Origin: Symbiodinium natans
Lineage: Eukaryota; Sar; Dinophyceae; Suessiales; Symbiodiniaceae
Direction: 5' to 3'
Length of the DNA: 64,000 nt
Assembly (NCBI GenBank): GCA_905221605.1
Contig: CAJNDS010002755.1
Location: 124,001-188,000 of the forward strand
Shown here: positions 21,470 through 32,999 of the stretch, piece after piece
How the letters are laid out: each line of letters begins with the position of its first letter
Numbering within the stretch: the stretch's first letter is position 1
Notes under the pieces: model-generated
The model's database searches: none
Told to the model about the DNA's origin: nothing
The model's input: the letters and a program-made list of their open reading frames with translations, nothing else
Made by a program: the position numbers and the translations under genes

Positions 21470-22845
21470 GCTTATCCTGCGTGGTATTGCCCAAGGCTTG
21501 TATGTGTCTGAGTTGCTGCCCGAGACCCAGATCTCCGGGTTTCGAGATGGAGCATGTTATGGCTTTGAGATCCAAGCTCTCAATCCAGAGCCTCGGAACT
21601 GTCAATTTGGCGTCCGTGGCCCCTGCTTCTCTTTATCCGATCTTTGTCTTTCAATCTTCCCCCAGCTCCGAGGAGCTTCCTCCCAAAGATAATTCGTGGG
21701 CCATGGACTTCGGCGTGGAGGCATCAAAGCCTTTCCAGTCGGTGCAGATACGGTGCCCCTGCAATACCATTAGTCAACACAGTACACTGTGTTGATTTGT
21801 GTTGTGTTGTGCAATCTGGGTCTTGAGATGTTGTTTCATCTTGCTTCGCTTTAGGACATTTGTGCCGGGTGTGACCCACCTGCAGCTGGCCACCGGGGTG
21901 GCTTCACACACGTGGTGGACTGCTGTGCCGGATCAATTTCTGTCCTTTCGGATCGACGCTTCTCTTCACACACGCGCGTTCTCGTCGATTTCCTGATGCT
22001 TTCAATCCATTGTAATACTGCGTGCGCCAAGGATTTCATGCCGTACACCACAGTTCCGGCGCCAAGAATGCGACAACGCAGGTTGAAAGGGGTGCCCATG
22101 ACTGCCAGCACATGATATTACTGAATATTACTATAACATGCTGACGTAGCAGCAGGCTTCAGAGTGGCAGCGATCCTTTGTTGCCAGATGCGGAGGCTCG
22201 ATTTGCTACCAGTGCCTCGTGCGCTCTCATGCCATGCTTACACAATGTCGAGGATGGCAGTGTTATGGTCTTCGCGTCTGCGGGATTCGAGTTTGCCAAG
22301 CTGGACTTTGACGTTTGTGTCTTTCGCCTTTGTCATGCCTCTGTCATGTTGCGCCGTTTGGGCCTATACTGTGCCGCACTGATTTGTGGGGTTCATTCGC
22401 GCGCCTAAGGCCAATCCATCTCTGCAGGTGAAGGGGCGAGATCCATGGAACCTTGACGCGCTGTACACCGCACTGGATGCACTGTGTCGCGTTGGGGATG
22501 AAGCCGGAGTGCCATCAGTGGAGGGAGGTGGAGACGCCCCCGTATCGATGATCTTTGTCCTCATCGGTCGCAAAGCCATTGTCGAGGTGCCGTTAGCATG
22601 CCGTTGCAAAAGCCACTTGCAGAACATTCAAAATGTATGCCACCAGAGCATTCGTTATTTATCGGCAAAAAGTTTCGCGACTTCTCACCTTGAGCGCGCA
22701 GGGAGTGGCATATACGTTGGAGGGCCGGGTGCGAAATCCATCAGTCCCAACATGGCCTGGCTCTGCGCAGTGGCGCATTGAAACCCGCAAACGCTCCTTG
22801 GATGCGATGGGGGTTCTGGAAGACTCTCTGCGCATCGAAAGCTAG
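21470..22845 (+). CDS. Ectodomain block with an RVRNP...W-R-I-E-T motif
   Basis: Readings in order: about 21,480-21,600 contains GLYVSELLPETQISGFRDG and CYGFEIQALNPEPRNC; about 21,666-21,760 contains SEELPPKDNSWAMDFGVEA; about 21,855-21,930 contains FVPGVTHLQLATGVAS; about 22,427-22,560 contains KGRDPWNLDALYTALDALC; about 22,690-22,840 contains GVAYTLEGRVRNPSVPTW and SAQWRIETRKRSLDAMG. The RVRNP...W-R-I-E-T stretch is the counterpart of VSVVNP...VWSI at 18.1 kb. The lengths and spacing fit several exons of one module. Borders are not resolved. Confidence 0.5.
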
Positions 22846-22869
22846 GCTTTCGAGGTAGTTTTGTTTCAG

Positions 22870-23560
22870 GCTGTCGCTTTAGGTTTTCGACATTGTTGGT
22901 TCTAGCTGAAGCAGCATGTGCGTTGTTGCACGTGCATTGGTGCGGGGCGCCTCGGCTCGGTGTATGTGTATGTGTGCGTGTGTGCGCGCTTTCGTTGGTG
23001 CGTTTGTGCGGGTGTGTGTGTGTGTGTGGCAACTTCTTGACATGTTGCATTGTTTTTCCATTTCAGTTAAATCAGGGGTATCCAAAAGTGTGTAAGTAAG
23101 TCTAAAAGTGTGTGTGTGTGTGTGTGTGTGCTTTTCCGGAGTCTGTCGCCCGAGCCAGTAGAGCCGGGCAAGGAGTCAGCAGACCTGGCCAAGGAGAAGC
23201 TGAGTTAACATCTAACAGTCCCACGCCGAGGAAACGACCGCAGACCGCCACAGCATGACATCATCGTAGGCCCAACCTTTGTTTGGACGGCCGTGCCCAT
23301 GGTATTGCGTCTGGGGTTTCGTGCATCCTATAGTACGTCCTCGCCTGTGTTTTCTAGGATCCATCTAGGGCCACCTGGAAAGACCTTTCGCGAGGAATCG
23401 GGATGCTCCCATCTTTCACCAAGCGGCTGACACAGCACCATGTAGAGTACCGATAACATCGAGACTGCATGAAGAGTGAGTTTCAAGGGACGGCAAATCA
23501 GAAGAAAGCTTGTCGGGAATTTGATGTCGAAGCCGCAAGCCATGCCATGATGCACCCCAT
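22870..23560. other. TG-rich intron-like stretch with (TG)n runs
   Basis: TG-rich sequence occurs at about 22,965-23,030, and a pure (TG)n run of about 10 units at 23,109-23,130. No exon is supported between 22,870 and 23,560. Confidence 0.6.
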
Positions 23561-24960
23561 CATGCTTGACAGTTGTTGCGTGCTGTGATGATGACACTTT
23601 ACATCCCAAAGGTGCCAACAACTATGTCACACTCTACAGCATGTTCGTGAGAATTCATGTCTGCATGGGACCGTCGGTGGAAATCTCCCGACCTTTCAGA
23701 ACCTGCCCTGCACCAGCCCACACATCGAAAAGCACAGGACAGGCATGGCAAGGTCACAGGACGAGCACCAGCGCCTCGGGCATGGGTTGCCTCCATTCGC
23801 GTGCTAGTTGCTGCTAGTTATGGGGTTGTCGGCACTATGTCCTGAACCTTCGCCAACGATTCCGACGTATCTCCCCTTATCGTGAGGCGACTGGTTAAAA
23901 AAGACAGAACCTCAAGTGACTCCTGATCTGTTGGGAGCCACATCAGACTACATTGAGTGCATGATGATGCCTGTGCAATCTGAACAGGACGTCAAGCATG
24001 TCACACAAACACACTCTCGCCTTCCTCACAACCCGGCCAATTGGGTTTGTTCGCTGCTGCAGCGTGATTCGGCGTTGCTGCGTGATTCGGCGTGTACGGT
24101 GAAAGCAAACTCGCAACGATTCAGTGCTGCATGAAACGTTGGGTCGTGCAGTCTGATCTTTGGATTTCCTGATGAAAGGCTTCATCGCGACGGGTCAGCG
24201 GGTTGCATTGGACAAGCTCTATCTCGAGAGTATCCCGATATTGAAGCCTGTGCAATCGTTTCAGGTGGTGAATAGCAGCTCGGTTCTGTTAGTTGCGGCA
24301 TCTGATGATGTCTGTGACGGCTGAAGCCGCCAAGTTGTCTGCTTTTCCCATTGCAAACTGTGTCTAGCTGATCTGTTGCGAAGGCGCGCTGGAATATGAA
24401 GCCAGTACAATCGTCTTTGGGGTTGGAATCTCAACCATGTTTGCAGATTCTCTCCAACTGGGCGATGCCATAGCATCCCGGATGCGAGTTTGTGACAGAG
24501 CGTGTACTGCCCTTCTCAATGTGCGGATGGTGCTTGAGTCTGAAACACGCGAAGACCCTCGAGGAGATCAGTGCTCCACCGGGCGTGGAATTGCGAGAGT
24601 CTTTGGGCAACTCCAGTCACCCAAACGCCAGTCGGGGGATGCTAGGATGCAAAGAAGAAGTAGCACGCCCACGAGCTGCAAAGATGGATTTCAGATAGTT
24701 GTCTTGCGTTTCGTACCATTCAAGGAGATGTTTGGACTTCAGGCCTGTCGCGTAGGACTGTTCAAGGCTTCAGGTCCTGCTGCTCAGGTTGTTAGTTGCA
24801 GCCTGCCTGATTGGCCCTCAAACTTGTGCAGGTGGCCCAGTACATTCAGACCTTTGAGAGAGGATGTGGAGCCTGAATGCCGATGCAGCCAGGGGGACGA
24901 GCTCCAGTGCTTCTTGATTGCCGGTGCCCCAAGCACCAGCTGTCACTAACGCAGACTGGT
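23560..24960 (+). CDS. Weak ectodomain-type coding pieces
   Basis: Scattered protein-like fragments only, for example about 24,440-24,530 (SLQLGDAIASRMRVCDRAC) and about 24,820-24,945 (CRCSQGDELQCFLIAG). Positions and strand fit the large gene, but I cannot join them. Large parts are probably intron. Confidence 0.3.
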
Positions 24961-25019
24961 GATCTGATGTGATCTGCAGTGGTTTCGCAACTCATGGCAC
25001 TTCTAATGGCGAGCTTTGC

Positions 25020-26325
25020 TTCGCGAGTCTCAGGTCAACGTTTCTCACGTGGGAGCCGACCCTGTGCTTGAGCATGAGACCGAAATGAGCTTCGAGGCTA
25101 AAGCCATCTTGCCCAGATGTGTAAAGAGACTTGTCAGGCAGACTTTGACACCTAAGGCTTCACCATATCCGTGATCAACTCCGCCACAACACGAGATCCA
25201 GTGAGGCTTCCAGAGCATGGGCTGCCTCATTCCTCTTCGCATGACCTTTGAAAAAGCCTTTGTGTGTCTTTCTGTTGCTTCTCGCTGCCCTGAATTGGCC
25301 TGACAAGAGGGGCTGGTGGAAGATGGCCCACTGGGCACCCGACAACAGGCGGATGCATTTTGTGAAGCTGCACGAGTATCTCCCGAGTGCATGAACTGTT
25401 ACGGCTTTGTGAGGCTTCTCTCGGCTGGCTCTGTGCCCAGTTGGCCGGTGTATGGCCAGCTCAACAACTTGACGGCCGTCATCTCAGGCTGGAGGACGGG
25501 TGATGCGAGCGCAGGGATGTGGAGATGCAGAGTGTGCAGACGGGAACAGCAAGAAGCATCGTCGAACCGCTGCCAGCTGCAGGAAGCGTGCTGGATCCCA
25601 GAGCGACATCACCATCACTTTCATTCCTACAATCTGGGGCAGCACGATGGAAATCAATATCCACACTCCGCAGGGCTTCAACTTTGAGTTTGTCAGGCGG
25701 GCGAGGGAAGGCGACAGGTGAATAGTCAGCTTTGTCCGACTTTGCTCGACTTTGTCCGACTTTGTCCGTCTAGGCCGGGAGCACCACTTCTCCGAGATGA
25801 GCGAACGCAGGCTGGGTGTAAGTACAATCGGATTGTTACATCTGTGTACACTCGTACACTTCGTGGTGCATGGAAGGATGGAGTATGCTGGAACCCGGTG
25901 AATTCAACCAAAAGTTTGTTCATGCTCACAGCCTCTCACGGCTTGACTGTCGCAGTCGCATTGGGTGGCAAGAGGGTGGGGGAAGGGTGGAGGAGAGTTG
26001 GGCTGAGCGCAAGCTTCGGGAATCTCATGCCACCATGGACGATTGGTGGGTGGCAACAGCAAAGTATGTTCATGCGGTGGGGGCCCTGGCGGGGCAGTTA
26101 GGTTGCCTGAGACATTGAAGTGGGTCAGTTTATGCTCAGTTCACCATGCATGCGCGTGCAAACCCCAGATCTTGCGCACAGAGGGCAGCCGCGTGATATT
26201 GAACAACGGGGACTTCCGCCCGAACGAGAAGGCTGAGGTCTTCTTGGGCGAGGCCCTTCTTGGTCTCGGAGGTGGACCAACTCGGATCAGCCTCCTAGCC
26301 ACGTCTGGATAAGGTTATTCGCAAC
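25020..26325 (+). CDS. Ectodomain block with TPQGFNFE motif
   Basis: Readings: about 25,033-25,170 contains VSHVGADPVLEHETEMSFEA; about 25,316-25,400 contains GPLGTRQQADAFCEAARV; about 25,588-25,690 contains SQSDITITFIPTIWGSTMEI and HTPQGFNFEF; about 25,800-25,980 contains CWNPVNSTKSLFMLTASHG; about 26,165-26,310 contains GSRVILNNGDFRPNEKAEVF. The pattern I-T-x-T-F-x-P ... I-x-x-P-x-GF-x-F is another version of the P-x-GY/F module. A short direct repeat of CTTTGTCCGACTTTGCTCGA type lies at about 25,731-25,768. Confidence 0.5.
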
Positions 26326-26559
26326 ATATCGCAACATCCAATGGGCAGCTTTTGCAGCAGACTACACAGTGCTCAGGTTTGGCCTTGTACACAGATGCCA
26401 TGATGAGCACAGAAGTTGCAAGGAGAGATGCAGTACAAATCAGGGTTCTCTGAAAAACTACTTGAGATTGTGATGGTCACTGCTTGTGTTGCATCAAGCG
26501 TGGCGACTCGGAAGTGACGGGAAGTGCTCTATACGTTCATTCTGCTGCTCGTTGTGTCA

Positions 26560-27660
26560 GGAGAGTCAACTTCTTCCAGGGTTTCGTGCAGCCTGCAAGT
26601 GTGTCACTACATTCGCAGCTGCTGCTCAGCGAAACAGTGGTTCGCCACTACACAGGCCAGAGCCTTATGCAATTAGGGGAACGAGCGCCCGGTAGTGGCT
26701 TCATGGCAGCATGATGGCGGTGACCACACATCATGCAGCACATGTGCGAACAGGTGAGATCCATGACTCTGTGACGCCTCTTCTTCCGCCATTTGCGCTT
26801 CAACTGTCACGCATCGAGACTCGGCCTTGCAACGCTGCAGGAGGTCTTTCTGTGAGCGGGCAAAGACCGCGTGTCCAGGAGTTCTTCTTCGTACTTTCGC
26901 ACTATGTTATGGCGGGCGATGTGCTTGTGATCCGAAGCGTGGTGCCGTACGGCGTAGTCGCCCATGCCACTTCGCGGCAGCACTGTGCATGACAAGTGAC
27001 GGTCTCCAGACTGTTAGAGCGGCTGGTATGATGTGTTCAAGGAGCCCATGAACGAGGAGGGTTATGAACCACGGATGGATCTCTGCAACGGTCCCGATAC
27101 AGGTCGGGCAGAATCAGCTGACACGTCCTGATCAGATTTGTCAGACTCGTCAATGCTGCGGCTCGTATACGGTTGTGCGCAGGCGCAGACAGCATGGGCA
27201 ATTGGAATTGCAGCGACATTGTCAGCATGAACTACTCTCAGATCCTCGGTCAGGAAACCAGCCATCAGTTCCGGTAGCAAAAAAATATCCAGGCTTCTTT
27301 CTGTGCCCATGGTGTGACGTAGCTGAGGATGTCGCTTATTCGGGACAACTTTAACATCCCAATTGGTCTCAGAATGACCCTGCTACCTGTGAGTTCACGC
27401 TACATTCTGGACCGGTCGGCAGTGGAGGAGTCAGGGACTTAAATTTGCAGGCGACGTCAGGCTTGTGCCCGATAGGATTGTGGGCTTCCTTTGAGGGTGC
27501 TGTTGGACTCAGGATATCATACCTCACGGATGGCAAGCGGAACCTGGCGCTCGAGGCAAACAGAAACTACCGCATGCGGATTTGGCTCCTTCCGTCCATG
27601 TCGCCGACACAGTGGTTCATTTCGACTGAGGACACCTCTGGGTCCCTTGGTCCTTGGTAA
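26560..27660 (+). CDS. Ectodomain coding pieces
   Basis: About 26,870-26,990 contains VQEFFFVLSHYVMAGDVLV and RSVVPYGVVAHATSRQ. About 27,035-27,110 contains FKEPMNEEGYEPRMDLCNG. About 27,340-27,380 contains RDNFNIPIGLRMTLL. About 27,525-27,655 contains LALEANRNYRMRIWLLPS. They are all protein-like, all on the + strand, and in several frames. The region 26,325-26,560 shows nothing. Confidence 0.4.
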
Positions 27661-27839
27661 AAACTGCCGTGCAGGGTAGCAAAGCTGTTGGGGAAGGCAC
27701 AGGATGAACAACAAATTTTCCCAGCTAGTACTGAACATGGCATGGCCGTTCCAGAGGTGTTTGGAAGAAAGAAAGGAGTAACGACAGAGAGAAATAACCA
27801 AAGAAAAGACGAACGAAAGAAGCAAACACAAAAAGCTCA

Positions 27840-30390
27840 TGGAAGAGGAACTCCCTATGGAGGTGCATGATCCCGAGCGTGGCACTACTCGTCTGTGCGT
27901 CTCGAGCCCATTGGTTGTTGCAGCACCTTCTTTCGATGGTAACCACTCCTGGCGGCGAGATGACGAGAACTACTGCAGCCAGCGGACGATAATCGGCTGC
28001 ACGAACCGTTCAGACCCAAAAGGCGAGCTTTCCAGCGCCTTCTTGCGTGATGAGGGCGTCCATGACGGTCAGTTGGGGGGTTTGCGCAACATTCTAGGTG
28101 GTGGCTTTCTTACAGTGTGATCCTGCAAGAAAGTCTGGAGCGGCAAACACAATTCTGAGACAAATGGATCAACCTCCAGTCAGGCTACTGGGGGCTTTTT
28201 TTGATTGGAGGGCCGAGGATGGTTTCAGCGCATACTTGAGAAAAGGGGCGCCCCCCCTGCTTGTGTATCTTATGTACACTAGAGACAAATTGGCCGCTGC
28301 CGGCAAGCCAACATTTCAGAAGCGAAATCTCGGATGTGGATGGGGTGCGCGGTTGCTGTTGACCCAACACTGTCAGCTGACCAACCCCCTCCTAGGGAGG
28401 CGGACCCTTTGTAGTCCTCTCTCGCTCTCACTGTCTTTCTGTTTCTTTGTCCCTGCTTGCCGCCCTGCACATGGGACCATTCGAGGAAGCTCGCTTCCGC
28501 AGCTGTTGCGGAACAGGCCGCTTCCGGACTGAGGCTTGAGCACCCATCACACTTCATTGACTCATGCATGACTCGGACTTTCGGCGTCGATGATGACCTC
28601 CGCGGATCCGCCCACAAAACGGTGCAGTATGCGCTCAGTACACGCCACGCTAAAGCCAGTTTCCGACTACACCATACGTAGAGCGCTGGACTCGACCTTG
28701 AGATTTTGCTACGCGAGACATTGATTGGTTGCTGCTGTGCCCTACTCTGCCGAGACCATCACTGTTCTGAACAGCTCGTAAGCAAATCATGCCAGTAACA
28801 ACTCCTAGCCAGCCCGATGCAGCTTCTACCCGCCATCCTTTTTGGCTGGTGCGTTTTGCTTGAGTGAACACCATCAAGGGTGGAGACTTGCTTTCCCGCG
28901 AATAATGGCATGTGTAAGTTTCTTTCTGTTCTGCCTGCTGATCCAATCTTCTGCTGTGCACGAGGTTCGTAACCAGCTCAAACGATGGAGAGACAGCAGC
29001 TGTCAGAGCAGTACCCGAAATGGCCGTCACTTTGACGCCCGAAGCCGCAAGCCCAGATACTGATTGCCTTACTCACATGCGGATCTACATCCTTGCAATA
29101 ACTCAGGTGGAGCGCAATCCTCCCCTATCTGTTTCTCGGCAAGCTAAAGCAGCTAGTCTTACAAAGAACCGCGGGGTTGTTTGAAATCTGCCGGGACGCC
29201 GAAGGCCGTCTACATCACCATTACCGTCAAGGCCAGCGCACACGCGCGATTTCCTTGATGCTTTCCCTGCCTTTGCTACAGGCTGGAGTGGGACAATTGC
29301 CTTTCCAACGGCTTTTGGTCATCCTCCCTTATGGCTTTGTGCCGTTGGGGGCCATAGCTCCGCTGCTCCGCAAGAGTTCAGTTGTGTGGCACAAGCCCGC
29401 CATGCAGTCAAGCCACCAGCATCAACATAAATGTACACGTCCAATGCCTCAGGACGAATGCACGTGCACTGGTGGAGCTGGATCTGCGCCAGATTACCGA
29501 CCCGCTTTCGGATGAGATGTCGTATCGGTTTCGGGTGTCCCTCAGCTTGCCTCAGCATGTCCATTGAAGTGCATGCTCGGGACAGAGTAGGTGTCAGGGT
29601 AAGGCAGGGCATGCTTGAAGAGCGAATGATGCAGGACAACCCCACGCAGAACCAATCTCGATCCTCGGTGGTTTGTTTTGGCCCGCAGCCTGGAAGTTGA
29701 CGAAGCTCTTCTTGCAAGAAGTTTGCCAAAGCCGTCAGACACACTTCTCACTCTGCATCTTGTAAAAAGTAGCTGGAAAAGTGATGCTCCAAAATGTGAT
29801 GCTCCAATAAGGAAATTACAGGGCAGCAATCTGACCAGATTGTCGGCTGGGGCTCCGTGCCTGGCTTTGGTGTGGCAGGCTGCTTTGTGGAAGCCAGGCC
29901 AGGCTTGATGTGAAGCGACGGTATACCACGTTGGCTAAACTTGAACACTCTTCGATGACACGCAGCATGAGTCCACGCATCTAGAGTTCACTTTGATTAC
30001 CAACGCTGGCGCACAACGTCCTGCGCATGGACGTTTTGATGTGGAGCTTCAGAGAATCACTGCGCTTAATCACTTCCCCCTCCCTGAGCTGCTATGTCTG
30101 AGAATCAAAGCACAGAACCCGATTCTGTTCCGTTCTCTTTCTCAATTCCGCATCCTGTTTCGAATCCCGTTCCGTGCATTTATTTCCAGCTTCCGGATCT
30201 CTTGATCTCACAGCACCTCCCCCCTCCCCCCCAAGGTCTCCAACTTGCCACGGGCCGTTCGTCTTGGCATGAGATTCCAGCAGGCGTGAATGGGACGGGC
30301 AGGTATGGTGCCCTGCCGCGGTACACCGGCTGGATGTCCTTGACATGGAAGGCCTGTGGTGATGCGCTTCTTGGTGCTATGCCATGATAT
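27840..30390 (+). CDS. Scattered ectodomain-type exons
   Basis: About 28,115-28,320 contains QMDQPPVRLLGAFFDWRAED and LVYLMYTRDKLAAAGKP. About 29,180-29,255 contains LKSAGTPKAVYITITVKASA. About 29,295-29,375 contains FQRLLVILPYGFVPLGAI, whose LPYGF is again the P-x-GF/Y signature. About 29,470-29,565 contains VELDLRQITDPLSDEMSYRF. About 29,990-30,090 contains TLITNAGAQRPAHGRFDVEL. About 30,260-30,380 contains SWHEIPAGVNGTGRYGALPR. They are probably the 3' modules of the large gene. The borders are not fixed, and 28,560-29,150 and 29,580-29,980 hold nothing convincing. Confidence 0.35.
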
Positions 30391-30399
30391 GAGGTTTTC

Positions 30400-30850
30400 G
30401 TGAACCGAGCCCTTGAGGCTCCAAGCATCGCCGGTGCCAGATATGCTTTATTCACTGCACCAGCTGACTTTCGTGTCAACTGCCCGCCGCTGACCCAGGC
30501 CATAGCTGAGCCCATAATATGAGGATGGGATAGGATGGGTGGGCCGTGGCGGATTGGACTTACCTGCAAACAGGCGGCGCAGCCATGTGAGCCCTTCCAG
30601 TCACCCGGCATTGCACATAGAATGAAAGGCGCGCAAGCTTTTAAGCTTTTGCCTTCACGTGCCGAGGCTGGCAGAGGCAATGCCGCCCAACTTACGCGAG
30701 CTGCCAGTCGCACGCACAGTGCCCGAGCCGATAAGGGTACAACTCGGTACAACGGTGTGATATTCAGTTGCCAACGCCAACCCCTCCCAAGATGCCTGCT
30801 GCGGCACGGCAGGAGAGAGAGAGAGAGAGACCTCTGCAGGGTCCTCTCAA
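30400..30850. other. No supported exon; short GA run
   Basis: A (GA)n run of about nine units lies at 30,812-30,829. Otherwise unremarkable sequence with shadow frames. Confidence 0.3.
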
Positions 30851-30851
30851 G

Positions 30852-31080
30852 TGGAGAAGGAGGAGGAGGAGGAGAAGAAGAAGAAGAAGAAGAAAAAGAA
30901 GAAGAAGAAGAAGAAGAAGAAGAAGAAGAAGAAGAAGAAGAAGAAGAAGAAGAAGAAGAAGAAGAAGAAGAAGAAGAAGAAGAAGAAGAAGAAGAAGAAG
31001 AAGAAGCAGAATAAGAAGAAGTAGAAGAATGAAAAGACGAAGAAGAAGAATAAGAATAATACTAAGAAGAATAAGAGAGA
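30852..31080. repeat. (GAA)n purine tract, about 230 bp
   Basis: Nearly pure GAA/GAG triplets on the + strand, with interruptions only at the edges. All purine, so able to form triplex (H-) DNA. The long poly-Glu, poly-Arg, poly-Leu and poly-Phe frames over it are artefacts. Confidence 0.95.
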
Positions 31081-31589
31081 GCATCGTGTGCGGCTTGTTC
31101 GTGCTTGCGCAGCCGAGTTGAATTTGACAATGGAGAGTGGAGCACCAGAGGGGCAAGACCTGGTGTTCTTCATGATGTCTCTTAGCTTGACTTGGTTTGG
31201 GCGAGTTGGCGGATATAGGCTCAGTTTTACAGGTGCGAGAGAATGATGAAGAGATCAGGTGCCACCAAAACCCTGAAGCCCTATGGTTGTCTACAGCGTC
31301 TACACCCCGAAACTTCAAAACCCAAATGGCCTCACCCCCACTGATGTTTTAACATCTCTTTACTGTTCCTCCGTCATGACGAACCGCATGGCTTTCCAAC
31401 CTTGTGCCAAGTTGCGCCAAGGTTGCTCATCGAAACGCCCCTGGTGCTTGGCAGCCTCGCTCCCTGGGAGCTCCGACTTCTGGACGAGGCGCCTCTTGCC
31501 TTTCCTCTTTGCAACCCGGGCCGAAGTCTTTAACGCAGCCGGAACTCTCCTCAACACTTCCCCCACCATGCCCAGTACGCGTGTGTGCT

Positions 31590-31880
31590 GGGACTGAACA
31601 GGTCTTTGTGGTTGTTGATGCGGCCCTGGAGATCCCGTCGCTCATGTTCGCGCCGATGACTTGTGCTGTGAAAGCGCACGGCGGTCAGTTTGGTAGAATG
31701 GTAGAAAGACGAAGTAGGACCGACATGGAGTTGGAAGCCCACAGGAAGTTGAGGAAAACCGGTCTCGATGATTGTCTAAGGCCAGACCTCCAAGCTGAGA
31801 ATCCAACCCTCACCTGGCTGACAACTCCGCAGTACGGCGAGGTGCCCTCTCGATGCCTTTCTTTCATTGGTGCTTGAGGG
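31590..31880 (+). CDS. Probable exon
   Basis: The frame at about 31,595-31,880 contains GTEQVFVVVDAALEIPSLMF and TDMELEAHRKLRKTGLDDC. Protein-like on both halves. Placed at the 3' side of the ectodomain series. No family named. Sequence between 31,080 and 31,590 shows nothing convincing. Confidence 0.35.
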
Positions 31881-32170
31881 TTTCGCATGTTAAGAATTCA
31901 GCCAGTGACTGTAGCATGCGGGCTGGATGCTGGCCACGGATAGCTTGCTTGACCGCAAGGCAGCCACTGCGGCCATACAGGTGCGATGCCCCAGCACGCA
32001 AATCGAAATATTCTGCCAGGCTGCAGGTTCTCGCAGTTGTCGCACTTGCAGGTGGTCATAACCCGTCGGATTCGGACGCTCCGGATGCTAGCTTGGGTCT
32101 TGGGAGCACGGCTCCACTGTGTTGAGGTGCAGCCGACAACACGAAGCCCCAGATCTCTGACAACTTGCAG

Positions 32171-32199
32171 CAAGAAAACCTGACACTCAGGTTTTCTTG
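32171..32199. repeat. Hairpin overlapping a probable splice acceptor
   Basis: A perfect 13-bp inverted repeat around a 3-nt CAC loop (arms 32,171-32,183 and 32,187-32,199), with the stem extendable by a G-T pair and three more pairs. The CAG that seems to be the acceptor of the next exon lies inside the right arm (32,188-32,190). Confidence 0.7.
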
Positions 32200-32310
32200 T
32201 TGCCCGAGGGCTATCGCCATGACATCCAGCACAAGAACCAGCCGCTGGGACTGCTTCAGGCTTCGGACAGCATAACCGGAGAGCCTCGACACTTCGCAAG
32301 ATGGTGTGTT
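32191..32310 (+). CDS. Ectodomain exon with LLPEGYRHD motif
   Basis: After CAG at 32,188-32,190 the frame reads VFLLPEGYRHDIQHKNQPLG and then LLQASDSITGEPRHFARW. The LPEGY stretch matches the P-x-GY signature of the series. The 5' border is inferred from the acceptor inside the hairpin. Confidence 0.5.
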
Positions 32311-32379
32311 TTCTCGGCTTGTCTCTACTTGACGGCTTGACGTTGAACTGTCACAGGGAAGCGTCCAGATGCAAAAATC

Positions 32380-32500
32380 GTTGCGGGATAGCGGGGTGTA
32401 GTGGCGTGCACAGTAGTGGGGTGTAGTGGGTGCAGCGGGCTAGGCGGGGTGGGGGCAGGGGCCGGGGGCGGGGGGGGGCGAGGGGTTCGACTTCGGCAAA
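32380..32500. repeat. G-rich low-complexity patch
   Basis: GTGGGGTGTAGTGG-type units pass into long G runs (for example GGGGGCGGGGGGGGGCGAGGGG near 32,463). It could form G-quadruplexes. No coding signal. Confidence 0.6.
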
Positions 32501-32999
32501 TTTCTCGGGGAGAGGGCGCTGGCAGCTCTGAGGTTTGCCAATATCAACAAGAACTTTCCAGCACTGCTCTTAGCACTCACTTGGCTGTGAACTCCTCAGT
32601 TGTTTGCAGGCTTGCAGAGCTCTCAGCTGCCTCTCAAGCTTGGCACTGAAACCCCCGGTATCGGCACAGTGGTGAAATCACGTATAGGTGGCGATCGAGA
32701 GGGAGTGGCGGGATTGGAGCAACTTTCGCTGGGCCAGGATCTCGATTGATCGCTATGTGTAGCTTCAGTTTTGAATTTTTAAGTTTGCAACTTGAAAGTG
32801 TTTGTGCCTTATATGCCCGACGAGTCTGTGTGGGTCTGCAAGGTTCGAATCTACATCGAGCCTACAACCGTTGCCTCGGGAACATTTCAGTGGTGACTTG
32901 CTCACACGCCTCACACGCTGTGCCGGGGTGGTAGTCTTGTCATGCCGACAGAACCACTTGCAAACCAAGGAATTTTCCAGTGGTCGTCTCAACTTCGGC

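Noticed and set aside
22685-23085. His/Thr/Arg-rich minus-strand ORFs
   Set aside because: Translations of the TG-rich microsatellite region.
28800-28870. Relic dinoflagellate spliced leader near CATCCTTTTTGGCTGG
   Set aside because: Only a short partial similarity to the leader; too many mismatches and no AG-flanked context.
30535-31318. Poly-Glu, poly-Arg, poly-Leu and poly-Phe ORFs
   Set aside because: All are six-frame readings of the GAA tract.
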